In this document: positions 35,803 to 44,211 of the stretch, one piece after another
How positions within the stretch are numbered: position 1 is the first letter of the stretch
How the letters are laid out: each line of letters starts with the position of its first letter
Source: SCTD01 sp963781675
GTDB taxonomy: Bacteria; Actinomycetota; Actinomycetes; Mycobacteriales; SCTD01
Assembly: GCA_963781675.1 (NCBI GenBank)
Contig: CAWAGF010000001.1
Coordinates: 682,001-746,000 of the forward strand
Length of the DNA: 64,000 nt
Direction of reading: 5' to 3'
Notes under the pieces: generated by a model
Seen by the model: only the letters and a program-made list of their open reading frames with translations
What the model was told of the DNA's origin: nothing
The model's database searches: none
Made by a program: the position numbers and the translations under genes

Positions 35803-36214
35803 ATGGTGGCCACCACTGACGGCACCCGCTCGCTCAACCGCACGCTCGCGCTCGTGTTCGGTGCCGTCTACACGCTCGTCGGCATCGCCGGCTTCTTCGT
35901 CAGCGAGAGCTTCATCAGCAAGTCCGACGACGACCTGCTCGGCTTCCAGGTCAACCACCTGCACAACATCGTGCACCTGCTGATCGGCCTCGGCCTCATC
36001 GCCGCTTCGAAGCGGCACGACACGGCCCGCTCGGCGAACCTCGCGATCGGCGCGACCTACCTGCTGCTCGGCGTCTTCGGCCCGCTCATCAACGGCAGCG
36101 CGCTCGACGTCATCGCCCTGAACGACTGCAGACAACTGGCTGCACGTGGCCTCCGGCCTGCTGCTCGCCGGCGTCGCCGTGCTCGCGGACAAGACGGCCC
36201 GCACCCGCGTCTAG
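35803..36214 (+). CDS. DUF4383 membrane protein, one frameshift
   Basis: A small four-helix membrane protein of about 136 residues: LALVFGAVYTLVGIAGFFVSE, the HLHNIVHLLIGLGLIAAS helix, LAIGATYLLLGVFGPLI, then after a frameshift ADNWLHVASGLLLAGVAVLAD. The break is near 36128, where one extra base turns DADNW into out-of-frame text. AGGAGA precedes the ATG. It ends on a CTAG shared with the convergent sigma-factor gene. Function unknown. Confidence 0.85.
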
Positions 36215-36960
36215 GAGGCGTCGCGCTGGTCCAGGTGCGCCTGCAGCTTCTTCTTGATGCGCTGCAGCGCGTTGTCGACGGACTTCACGTGCCGCTGCAG
36301 CATCGCGGCGATCTGGTCGTAGGACTTGCCCTCGACGTGGTGCCGCAGCACCTGCGCCTCGAGGTCCGAGAGCACCTCGTCGAAGTGCTGCTGCAGCGCA
36401 CGCAGCTGCTCGGCGGAGACCACCGCCGTCGCCGGGTCCGCCGAGGCGAGGGCCGGCACGAGATCGCCGAGGCAGGTGCCGTCGCCCCCCTCGACCGGCC
36501 GGTCCAGCGAGATCGACTGGCTGAGCGGGGCGTGCTTCAGGCGGGTGGCGCCCTTGACGGCGCTGACGATCTGGCGCGTGACGCACAGCTCGGCGAAGGT
36601 GCGGAAGGAGGCGCCGCGGTCGGGCTGGAAGTCGCGGATGGCCTTGTAGAGGCCGATCATCCCCTCCTGCACCACGTCCTCGCGGTCGCTGCCGACCAGG
36701 AAGTACGAGCGGGCCTTGCTGCGCGCGAGCACCCGGTAGCGGTCGAGCAGCTCGACCACCGCGCTCTCGTCGCCGGCCCGGGCCTGCAGGACGAGCTCGG
36801 TCTCCCCGCAGCCGCAGGGGCAGCCGGGTGCCGGCGCGGGACCAGCCGTGCCCCCGGCCGCGCGCAGCGGCTCCGGCACGTCCTCGCGCAGGTCGACCGT
36901 GGGCTCGCGCTCGAGCAGGTCCGCGGCGACGGCGGCGCCGGCGTCCTCGATGGTCAGCAC
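36211..36960 (-). CDS. sigma-70 family RNA polymerase sigma factor, sporulation SigH-like
   Basis: A 249-residue sigma factor. The N-terminal extension of about 50 residues contains PGCPCGCGE, an unusual Cys cluster. Region 2 runs DESAVVELLDRYRVLARSKARSYFLVGSDREDVVQEGMIGLYKAI with the -10-recognition part RTFAELCVTRQIVSAVKGA. Region 4 is LSDLEAQVLRHHVEGKSYDQIAAMLQRHVKSVDNALQRIKKKLQ. This matches the SigH/Spo0H-like sporulation group found in many actinobacteria. Start GTG 36960 with TAGCGT 6 nt upstream. Confidence 0.88.
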   Translation of the reverse strand: MLTIEDAGAAVAADLLEREPTVDLREDVPEPLRAAGGTAGPAPAPGCPCGCGETELVLQARAGDESAVVELLDRYRVLARSKARSYFLVGSDREDVVQEGMIGLYKAIRDFQPDRGASFRTFAELCVTRQIVSAVKGATRLKHAPLSQSISLDRPVEGGDGTCLGDLVPALASADPATAVVSAEQLRALQQHFDEVLSDLEAQVLRHHVEGKSYDQIAAMLQRHVKSVDNALQRIKKKLQAHLDQRDAS

Positions 36961-36966
36961 GGCAGG

Positions 36967-36972
36967 ACGCTA
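36967..36972 (-). promoter_or_regulatory. -10 element (TAGCGT) for the sigma-factor gene
   Basis: TAGCGT on the minus strand ends 6 nt before the GTG at 36960. The first three bases are also the stop codon of the upstream TetR gene. Confidence 0.4.
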
Positions 36973-37629
36973 GGCGCCGGCGTCGGATCCCTCTACGGAG
37001 GTGCGGCTGCGCAGGCCCGGCGCGGTCTCCAGCGCCGACAGGCCGTTCCACGCCAGGTTGACCAGGTGGGCGGCCACCTCGTCGCGGCCCGGTTCGCGGT
37101 TGTCGAGCCACCACTGCCCGACCAGCGCGACCTGCCCGACCAGCGCTTGGGAGTAGAGGCCGGCCAGCGTCGTCTGGAAGCCGCGGGCCGCGAACTCCGC
37201 CGCCAGGATGTGCTCCACCCGGCCGGCGACGTCGCTGATGATCGTGGCGAAGCCGCCGCTGTCGGCCAGCTGCGCCGGCGACTCGCGCACCAGGATGCGG
37301 AAGCCGTCGGACTCGTCCTCGACGTAGGTGAGCAGGGCGAGCGTCGCCTGCTCGAGCAGCGCACGCGGGGAGTCGGCGGTGAGGGCGCCGGTGAAGCGGG
37401 TGAGCAGGCGCTGGACCTCGCGGTCGACGACGACGGCGTACAGCCCCTCCTTGCCGCCGAAGTGCTCGTACACGACGGGCTTCGAGACGCCGGCCCGCAG
37501 GGCGACCTCCTCGACCGACGTGCCGTCGAACCCGCGCTCGGCGAACAGCCGCCGTCCGACGTCGAGCAGCTGCTCACGGCGCTGGCTGCCGGTCATGCGC
37601 ACGCGGCGCACGGGCAGGGGGGCGGTCAC
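36970..37629 (-). CDS. TetR-family regulator next to desaturase gene
   Basis: About 219 residues. The N-terminal HTH is RREQLLDVGRRLFAERGFDGTSVEEVALRAGVSKPVVYEHFGGKEGLYAVVVDRE, textbook TetR. The C-terminal ligand domain (TLALLTYVEDESDGFRILVRESP and LVGQVALVGQWWLDNREP) resembles regulators beside fatty-acid genes. Start GTG 37629; an in-frame ATG at 37596 is an alternative. It lies 29 bp downstream of the desaturase gene on the same strand and probably controls it. A candidate palindromic operator lies before the desaturase. Confidence 0.9.
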   Translation of the reverse strand: MTAPLPVRRVRMTGSQRREQLLDVGRRLFAERGFDGTSVEEVALRAGVSKPVVYEHFGGKEGLYAVVVDREVQRLLTRFTGALTADSPRALLEQATLALLTYVEDESDGFRILVRESPAQLADSGGFATIISDVAGRVEHILAAEFAARGFQTTLAGLYSQALVGQVALVGQWWLDNREPGRDEVAAHLVNLAWNGLSALETAPGLRSRTSVEGSDAGA

Positions 37630-37658
37630 CGCCGCAGTGTGTCGTGCGCGGGCGCTCG

Positions 37659-38649
37659 TCAGGCGCTCTTCGCCACCCGCCGCGCGTCGAGGCGCTCCGG
37701 CTTGGGCCAGCGGACGTCGGTCGCCCAGCCGAGCTTCTCGAAGCCCCGGATGCACTCGGCGCTGGTGTCGAACTGCCAGCGGTCGACGCCGTGCCGCGCG
37801 GCGGTCGGGTCGGCGTGGTGCAGGTTGTGCCAGCTCTCGCCCATGGAGATGAAGGCGAGCGGCCAGACGTTGCGCGACTGGTCGCGGGTCAGGAACGGGC
37901 GCGTGCCGAAGGCGTGGCAGATGGAGTTGATGGACCACGTGACGTGGTGCAGCACCGCGACGCGCACCAGGCTCGCCCAGAAGAAGGCGGTGAGCGCGCC
38001 GGACCAGAAGCCGTCGCCGACGGCCGCCGCCCACGCGCCGCCGAGCAGCGCCGGCAGGGCCAGGCTGACGAGCACCCACACCGGGAAGAGCCTGTTCACG
38101 CGGTGCACGGCCTTGTCGGCGAGCAGGTCGGGGGCGAAGCGCTTCTGGTCGGTCTGCTCGACGTCGAACAGCCAGCCGACGTGCGCGTGCCACAGGCCCT
38201 TGCACAGCGCGCGGAAGCTCGTGCCGTAGCGCCACGGGCTGTGCGGGTCGCCCTCCTTGTCGGAGTACGCGTGGTGGCGGCGGTGGTCGGCGACCCAGCG
38301 GGTGACCGGCCCCTCGATCGCCATCGAGCCGGCGACGGCCAGCGCGACGCGCAGCGGCGCTGGTCGCCTTGAAGGAGCCGTGCGTGAAGTAGCGGTGGAA
38401 GCCGACCGTGATGCCGTGGCCGGTGACCGCGTAGAAGACGGTGCTGAGCACGACGTCCCGCCACGACAGGCCGTGGCCCCACAGGACGAAGCCGCTGGCG
38501 ACGACGGCGAGCAGCGGCACGGCGATGAACGCGGCCAGCGCGACCTGCTCCAGGTGGGCCCACAGCCTCGTGCGCGGGATGTCCTGCAGCGGCCGGGCCT
38601 CGTCGGCCTCGTACTCGACGGTGGTGACGGGAGCGTCCAGGAGCGTCAA
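37659..38649 (-). CDS. acyl-CoA/fatty-acid desaturase, one frameshift
   Basis: A di-iron membrane desaturase of about 330 residues that introduces a double bond into acyl chains. Histidine boxes: GFHRYFTHGSFK, DHRRHHAYSDKEGDPHSPW and ESWHNLHHADPTAARHG. Membrane helix pairs flank the first box and lie around VWVLVSLALPALLGGAWAA. The frame breaks near 38360, where one extra G interrupts a segment that otherwise reads ALRVALAVAGSMAIEGP. It is followed by the TetR gene, and tandem palindromes lie upstream. Confidence 0.9.
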
Positions 38650-38679
38650 AGCAGGATCCTCTGGGGCGGGGAGTTCGGC

Positions 38680-38709
38680 TACGCAACCGTAACCTACGCC
38701 TCCGTAGGT
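38680..38709. promoter_or_regulatory. tandem palindromes, probable TetR operator
   Basis: Two inverted repeats with 4-nt spacers stand next to each other, centres 15 bp apart: TACG/CGTA (38680-38691) and ACCTACG/CGTAGGT (38692-38709). They lie 31 bp upstream of the desaturase ATG, where a repressor would block the promoter. The second covers the stop codon of the convergently read GGDEF gene. Confidence 0.6.
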
Positions 38710-39599
38710 ACGTCCAGCCCGCGACCCCCGTACATCGCCCCGTCCGCCCGCGCGACCAGCTCGTGCGCCGGCTCGTCCGGCCGCGCCGTCGCGAGGCCCA
38801 CGCTGACCGAGCCGTCACCGGCCAGGTCGCCGTTCACCAGCCCGAAGCGCGCCTGCGCGTCGTGCTCGCCGAGCCCGGACAGCACGCAGACGAACTCGTC
38901 GCCGCCGTAGCGGACCACCAGGTCGTACGGCCGGAGCCGGGCGCGCAGCACCGCGGCCACGCGGGCCAGCAGCCGGTCCCCGGCGGCGTGCCCGCCGCGG
39001 TCGTTGACCTGCTTCAGGCCGTCCACGTCGACGAAGGCGACCGTCAGCGGCTGGTCCGACCGCTGGGACCGGCGCACCTCGCGCTCGAGCTGCAGCAGCC
39101 CGGCGCCGCGGACGTACGCGCCGGTGAGGGCGTCCAGCGAGGCGTCCTCGCGGTCGCGCGCCGAGGCGTCGCGGTCCGCGTGCGCCGTGTCCCGGTCGCC
39201 CTCGGCCTGGCCGCGCTCGGTCGCCCCCGACCCGCGGTCGGTCTGGGAGGTGCTGCGGTCGAGCTCGGCCGCCACCCGTGACTCCGCCCCCGCGTCCCGG
39301 TCCTGCGAGGCCTGCTGCCGGTCCGCGGCAGCCTCCCGCCGGCTGCGGTCCGGGTCGCCCGCCGCACCCCGCTCCTCGCGCAGCGCCGCCGCCCGGTCCC
39401 GCCCGTCCGCCGCCGCATCGCGGGCGTCCGCCGCAGCGTCCCGCGCGAACGAGGCCAGGTCGCGCCGGTCGGCCATGTCGTCGCGGACGTCGCCCGCGTC
39501 GTCCCGTTCGTCCGCGGCGGTGTCCCGCACGTCGGCCGCATGGTCGCGCACCTGCGCGGCCTCGTCCCGCGACGCGGCGTCCTGCGGGGGTGCCGTCAT
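38694..39599 (-). CDS. GGDEF diguanylate cyclase with RD-repeat N-terminus
   Basis: 301 residues. The first 150 are a repetitive charged stretch of 7-residue units of the form RDxAADx (e.g. VRDHAADVRDTAADERD), predicted to be one long helix or coiled coil. The catalytic domain follows: LDALTGAYVRGAGLLQLEREVRR, VDVDGLKQVNDRGGHAAGDRLL and the intact active site YGGDEF. The domain looks slightly short but complete. No membrane segment or sensor domain is seen, so the repeat probably sets oligomerisation or localisation. ATG at 39599; divergent from the HTH gene. Confidence 0.87.
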   Translation of the reverse strand: MTAPPQDAASRDEAAQVRDHAADVRDTAADERDDAGDVRDDMADRRDLASFARDAAADARDAAADGRDRAAALREERGAAGDPDRSRREAAADRQQASQDRDAGAESRVAAELDRSTSQTDRGSGATERGQAEGDRDTAHADRDASARDREDASLDALTGAYVRGAGLLQLEREVRRSQRSDQPLTVAFVDVDGLKQVNDRGGHAAGDRLLARVAAVLRARLRPYDLVVRYGGDEFVCVLSGLGEHDAQARFGLVNGDLAGDGSVSVGLATARPDEPAHELVARADGAMYGGRGLDVPTEA

Positions 39600-39750
39600 G
39601 GCGTCCGTCCTGCTCGGAGCGGCGGCACGACGTCCCGGGCGCTGGTGCCCACCGTCCCACCTGCGGCACCGCGCGCGTGGCCGTTCTGTCGTACCCGACG
39701 GGGATCCTGCTCGTGGAGGGTCGAGCGGAGCGGGAGGGGCTCGATCCAGC

Positions 39751-40683
39751 GTGGGCAGGCACCGGACGGCGGAGGAGAAGCGCGAGCTCTGGGAGCGCGC
39801 ACGGGCGCTGCGGGCGGCGGGGCGGTCGCGGCGGGAGATCCAGCGCGAGCTGGGCATCGGGGACGACCTGGCCAGGGCGTTCCTGACCGGGGTGCCGCTG
39901 CCGGACGCGCTCGCCCGGCCGCGGGCCAAGGACGCGGATCGCGAGGCCGCAGTGGCGCTGCGGGAGGCGGGCAGGACGTACGACGAGATCGCCGCGGAGC
40001 TCGGCGTCTCGAAGAGCACCTGCTCGCTGTGGCTGCGGGACCTGCCACGACCGGAGGCGGACCCGCGACGGGCGGCGGACGCGCAGGAGCGGCGGCTGGA
40101 GGCGCTGCGCGCGCGGGCACGCAGGGACCGTGAGGAGCGCGACGAGGCGGGGCGTCAGGTGACGGCTGCTGCCGCCGCCAGCCTCGGCGCCATCACGTCG
40201 CGCGACCTGGTGCTCGCCCTCGCCGTCTCCTACTGGTGCGAGGGAGCAAGACGCAAGCCGTGGAGCCGGGGCAAGCGGGTCACGTGGATGAACAGCGACC
40301 CGGTGCTCGTCACGCTCTTCCTCGAAGGGCTGGAGCTGCTCGGGGTCGAACGGTGGCGGCTCGCCCCGCGCCTCCAGATCCACGAGAGCGCTGACGAGGT
40401 CGCAGCGCGCCGGTGGTGGGCCGAGCACACCGGCGTGCCGCTGGAGCAGTTCCGCAGCAGCACGATCAAGCGGCACAACCCGCTCACCGTCAGGCACAAC
40501 ACCGGCGCCGGCTACCGCGGCTGCCTGTCGATCAACGTGCTGCAGGGCCGTCAGCTGTACGAGGTCCTGGCCGGGCTGGTCCAGGGCCTCGCCACCGGCC
40601 CGCGGTGGCCGGAGGAGTGGCACGATGACGAGGTCGTCGTGCCGCGCTGTGCACAGGATGCGACACCTTCCGCCTTGGTGTAA
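39751..40683 (+). CDS. HTH protein with LAGLIDADG-like C-terminal region
   Basis: 310 residues from GTG 39751. There are two helix-turn-helix-like segments: RALRAAGRSRREIQRELGIGDDLARAFL and ALREAGRTYDEIAAELGVSKSTCSLWLRDL. A basic coiled region (RRLEALRARARRDREERDEA) follows. The C-terminal domain reads LALAVSYWCEGARRKPW, VTWMNSDPVLVTLFLEGLELLGV, IHESADEVAARRWWAEHTGV and STIKRHNPLTVRHNTG. The W-C/G-E-G and NSDPxLVxLFL pattern recalls one LAGLIDADG homing-endonuclease unit. I recall similar actinobacterial proteins of unknown role. Its last 15 bp lie inside tRNA-Gln. Confidence 0.75.
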   Translation: MGRHRTAEEKRELWERARALRAAGRSRREIQRELGIGDDLARAFLTGVPLPDALARPRAKDADREAAVALREAGRTYDEIAAELGVSKSTCSLWLRDLPRPEADPRRAADAQERRLEALRARARRDREERDEAGRQVTAAAAASLGAITSRDLVLALAVSYWCEGARRKPWSRGKRVTWMNSDPVLVTLFLEGLELLGVERWRLAPRLQIHESADEVAARRWWAEHTGVPLEQFRSSTIKRHNPLTVRHNTGAGYRGCLSINVLQGRQLYEVLAGLVQGLATGPRWPEEWHDDEVVVPRCAQDATPSALV

Positions 40684-40741
40684 TCGGCAGCACGGGATCC
40701 TTTGGTGATCTTCGGTCCGGGTTCGAATCCTGGGGGCGGAG
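40669..40741 (+). tRNA. tRNA-Gln (anticodon TTG)
   Basis: A 73-nt cloverleaf: acceptor TCCGCCT/GGGCGGA, anticodon stem GGATC/GATCT (one G-T pair) with loop CTTTGGT giving TTG, which reads CAA, and T-arm GGTTCGAATCC. Discriminator G. Its 5' end overlaps the 3' end of the HTH gene. Confidence 0.94.
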
Positions 40742-40825
40742 CGTTCGGATCCTGGGGCGGGAGCCGTCGGTAGACTCGCCCGCGCCGGGCTCTCCGGACG
40801 CACCCCAGCCCCGCGAGGAGCCTTC

Positions 40826-42241
40826 GTGACCGACGCGCGCCTCGCCGCCGTCGTCGTCCTCGCCGCGGGTGAGGGCACCCGCATGCGGAGCCGGACCACC
40901 CCGAAGGTGCTGCACGAGCTGTGCGGCCGCACGCTGCTCGGCCACGTGCTCGCCGCGAACCGCGCGCTGGACCCCGAGCACCTGGTGGTCGTCGTCGGCC
41001 ACGCCCGCGAGCAGGTCGCCGCGCACGTCGCCGAGGTCGACCCGGCCGCCGTGCCGGTCGTGCAGGAGCCGCAGAACGGCACCGGCCACGCCGTGCAGGT
41101 CGCGCTCGCGGACCTGGCCGAGCTGACCGGCACGGTGCTCGTCGTGCTGGGCGACGCGCCGCTGCTGACGACCGCGACGCTGCGCGCGCTGGTCGAGCCG
41201 CACCAGGCCGCCGGCGCCGCGACGACGGTGCTCACGGCCGTGCTCGACGACCCCACCGGCTACGGGCGGGTGCGTGCGCGACAGCAGCGGTGCGGTCACC
41301 GCGATCGTCGAGCACAAGGACGCCGACGAGGCCGCCCGCGCCGTCCGGGAGATCAACTCCGGCGTCTTCGCCTTCGACGCCGCCCGGCTGCGCGAGGCGC
41401 TCGGCCGGCTCACGACCGACAACGCGCAGGGCGAGCTGTACCTCACCGACGTCGTCGCGCTGCACCGCGAGGCGGGGCTGGTCGTGCAGGCGCACGTCGC
41501 GCGCCGACGCCGTCGAGACGATGGGCATCAACGACCGGGTCCAGCTGTCGCAGGCCCGCCGCCTGCTCAACGACCGCGTCGTCGAGCAGCACCAGCGTGC
41601 CGGCGTCACCTTCGTCGACCCGCAGACCACGCTGGGTCGACGTGCAGGTGCGAGCTCGAGCCGGACGTCGTCGTCGCAGCCCGGCACCCAGCTGCCGGGC
41701 GTACGACCGTCGCGGCGGGCGCGGTGGTCGGTCCGGACACCACCCTGACCGACTGCGAGGTCGGGGCCGGACGCGTCCGTGCGTCCGCGCGCACTGCAGC
41801 GGGGCCGTCATCGGCCCGGGCGCCACCGTCGGCCCGTTCACCTACCTGCGGCCCGGCACGCGGCTGGGCGCGGAGAGCAAGGTCGGCGGCTTCGTCGAGA
41901 TCAAGGCCAGCACCGTCGGCGACGGCAGCAAGGTGCCGCACCTGTCCTACGTCGGCGACGCCACGATCGGCGAGCGCAGCAACATCGGCGCGGCGACCGT
42001 CTTCGTGAACTACGACGGGCGCGACAAGCACCGGACGGTCGTCGGCGACGACGTACGGATGGGCAGCGACACCATGCTCGTCGCGCCGGTCGAGGTCGGC
42101 GACGGCGCCTACACCGCGGCGGGCTCGGTCATCACCGAGGACGTCCCGGCGGGGGCGCTCGGCGTCGGCCGGGCCAAGCAGCGCAACATCGAGGGCTGGG
42201 TCGCGCGCAAGCGCCCCACCGACCGGGGGAAGCAGTCATGA
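40826..42241 (+). CDS. glmU: bifunctional GlmU, several frameshifts inside an apparently open frame
   Basis: Makes UDP-N-acetylglucosamine: N-terminal uridylyltransferase and C-terminal left-handed beta-helix acetyltransferase. The good N-terminus is VVVLAAGEGTRMRSRTTPKVLHELCGR and VVQEPQNGTGHAVQVAL. The good C-terminus is GPFTYLRPGTRLGAESKVGGFVEIK and NYDGRDKHRTVVGD. Between about 41270 and 41790 the correct reading moves between all three frames (breaks near 41270, 41505, 41635, 41648, 41675 and 41780). The shifts cancel, so one frame stays open but is nonsense inside: the true text includes REINSGVFAFDAARLREAL and ADAVETMGINDRVQLSQA in other frames. Start GTG 40826 with GAGGAG; TAGACT (40771-40776) is a likely -10. 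Confidence 0.9.
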   Translation: MTDARLAAVVVLAAGEGTRMRSRTTPKVLHELCGRTLLGHVLAANRALDPEHLVVVVGHAREQVAAHVAEVDPAAVPVVQEPQNGTGHAVQVALADLAELTGTVLVVLGDAPLLTTATLRALVEPHQAAGAATTVLTAVLDDPTGYGRVRARQQRCGHRDRRAQGRRRGRPRRPGDQLRRLRLRRRPAARGARPAHDRQRAGRAVPHRRRRAAPRGGAGRAGARRAPTPSRRWASTTGSSCRRPAACSTTASSSSTSVPASPSSTRRPRWVDVQVRARAGRRRRSPAPSCRAYDRRGGRGGRSGHHPDRLRGRGRTRPCVRAHCSGAVIGPGATVGPFTYLRPGTRLGAESKVGGFVEIKASTVGDGSKVPHLSYVGDATIGERSNIGAATVFVNYDGRDKHRTVVGDDVRMGSDTMLVAPVEVGDGAYTAAGSVITEDVPAGALGVGRAKQRNIEGWVARKRPTDRGKQS

Positions 42242-43216
42242 GCGGCATCACCATCTCGAGCAGCAAGAACCTCATGCTGTTCTCCGGGCGCGCCTACCCC
42301 GAGCTCGCGCAGGAGGTCGGCGCCGCGCTCGGCGTCGACCCGGTGCCGACCAGCGCCTACGAGTTCGCCAACGGCGAGATCTTCGTGCGCTTCGAGGAGT
42401 CGGTGCGCGGCTCCGACGCCTTCGTCGTGCAGAGCGTCACGACGCCGGTGAACACCTGGCTGATGGAGACGCTGCTCATGGTGGACGCGCTCAAGCGCGC
42501 CTCGGCCAAGCGCATCACCGTCGTGCTGCCCTTCTACCCGTACGCCCGCCAGGACAAGAAGCACCGGGGTCGCGAGCCGATCAGCGCGCGCCTGGTCGCC
42601 GACATGTTCAAGACCGCCGGCGCCGACCGGCTCATGACGGTCGACCTGCACACCGCGCAGATCCAGGGCTTCTTCGACGGCCCGGTCGACCACCTGTTCG
42701 CGCTGCCGCTGCTCGCCGACCACGTCGAGGCGCAGTGGGGCGACCGCGACCTCGTCGTCGTCTCGCCGGACGCCGGCCGGGTGCGCGTCGCCGAGCGCTG
42801 GACCGACCGCCTCGGCTGCGGCCTGGCGATCATCCACAAGCGCCGCGACCCGAACGTCCCCAACGAGGTCAAGGTCGGCGAGGTCGTCGGCCAGGTCGCC
42901 GGCAAGACCTGCATCCTCGTCGACGACATGATCGACACCGGCGGCACGATCACCAAGGCGGCCGAACTGCTCTTCGACAACGGCGCGCAGGACGTCATCG
43001 TCACGGCGACGCACGGCGTGCTGTCCGGCCCGGCGATGGACCGCCTGAAGAACAGCCGCGTCGCGTCGACCGTCGTCACGAACACGCTGCCGATCGACGA
43101 CGACCGAGCGCTTCGACGGCCTGACCGTGCTGTCCATCGCGCCGCTCATCGCGCGCGCGATCCGCGAGGTCTTCGAGGACGGCTCGGTGACGAGCCTGTT
43201 CGACGGCGCGGCCTAG
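42238..43216 (+). CDS. prs: ribose-phosphate pyrophosphokinase, one frameshift
   Basis: Makes PRPP for nucleotide, His and Trp synthesis. About 325 residues: LMLFSGRAYPELAQEVG, YEFANGEIFVRFEESVRG, LPFYPYARQDKKHRGREPISARLVA (ATP/metal loop), VDLHTAQIQGFFD and the PRPP-binding ILVDDMIDTGGTI. Near 43104 an extra C breaks the frame; without it the C-terminus reads ERFDGLTVLSIAPLIARAI and ends at TAG 43214-43216. ATGA overlap with glmU, a classical pair. The stop is a CTAG shared with EamA. Confidence 0.95.
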
Positions 43217-44143
43217 ACCGGGACCGGCACCGCTGCCTCGACGCGGCGCACGGGGCGGCGGCACGACCGCCCGCGGCCGGGTCGCCGTCGCCACGACGAC
43301 GCCGACCAGGATCAGCGCGGTCCCGGCGTACTGCACCGGGGTCGGCGCCTCACCCAGCAGCAGGCCGCCGAGGGCGAGCGAGCCGACCGGCTGGGCCAGC
43401 AGCAGGACGCTGGTGAGGGCGGCGGGCAGCCGCGGCAGCGAGCTGGAGATGAGCATCCAGCCGAGCACCTGCGAGGTCAGCGCGAGCAGCACCAGCCACA
43501 GCAGCGAGCGCCCAGCGGGGACCTCGAGCTCGCCGAGCACCATGCCGAGCACCAGGCCGGTGGCGGTGGCCGAGCCGGTCGCCCACAGCAGCGGACCGGC
43601 CAGGCGGCGCAGGTCCTTCGACCCCTGGCGCAGCACGAGCAGGAAGCAGGCGTAGGCCACCGAGGTGGCCAGCCCCAGGACGACGCCGAGCCGTGGGTCG
43701 CGGCCGTACGTCTCGCCGCCGAGCGCGCCGGACACCAGCGTCACGCCGCCGAGCAGCACGGGCACCGCCGCGACGAGCCCGGCGTGCGGGCGTTCGCCGA
43801 GCAGCCACCACGCGACGACGCCGACGACGAGCACCTGCAGGTTGCCGAGGACGGTGGCGAGGCCCGCGCCGACCTGCTCGATGGCGTGGTGCCAGAGCAC
43901 GAGGTCGACGGCGAAGAAGACGCCGGCGGCGGCGGCCACCTGGCGGGTGCGGCGGGGGAGCGGGCCGAGGCGGCGGTCCTCGCGGCGGGCCAGCAGCAGC
44001 AGCAGCGGGAGCGCGAACAGGCACCGCCCGACCGCGGCGGTCGCCGGCGGCACGTCGGCCAGCCGCACGATCGGCCCGGAGAAGGCGATGCAGAGGGCGC
44101 CCAGCAGCGCGACGAGCACCGGCCGCCGGCCCATGCGCTCCAC
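43213..44143 (-). CDS. EamA/DMT-family transporter, probable C-terminal frameshift
   Basis: A ten-helix drug/metabolite transporter of about 310 residues with two EamA repeats: VALLGALCIAFSGPIVRLADVPPAT to VVAWWLLGERPHAGL, and GVVLGLATSVAYACFLLVLR to ALTSVLLLAQPVGSLALGGLLLGEAPTPVQYAGTALILVGVVV. The long open frame runs on into prs antisense to 43076, but a one-base shift near 43255 gives the more natural ending VRRVEAAVPVPV at the shared CTAG. GTG start with GAGGAGG. It is divergent from a CGNR regulator, a pairing often seen with EamA exporters. Confidence 0.87.
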
Positions 44144-44211
44144 GTGCTCCTCCTCAGGGGCGTCTGCTGGTTACGCTGCTGACCGTAGGGATCCCGGTGT
44201 CAGGAGTCAAG

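Noticed and set aside
40826..42241. glmU as one intact open frame
   Set aside because: The frame is open only because several indels cancel. Its middle third is unrelated to GlmU, while the true text appears in the other two frames.
43076..43212. EamA protein extended antisense into prs
   Set aside because: The added tail is Arg/Gly/Ala-rich read-through. A one-base shift gives a natural end at the shared CTAG.
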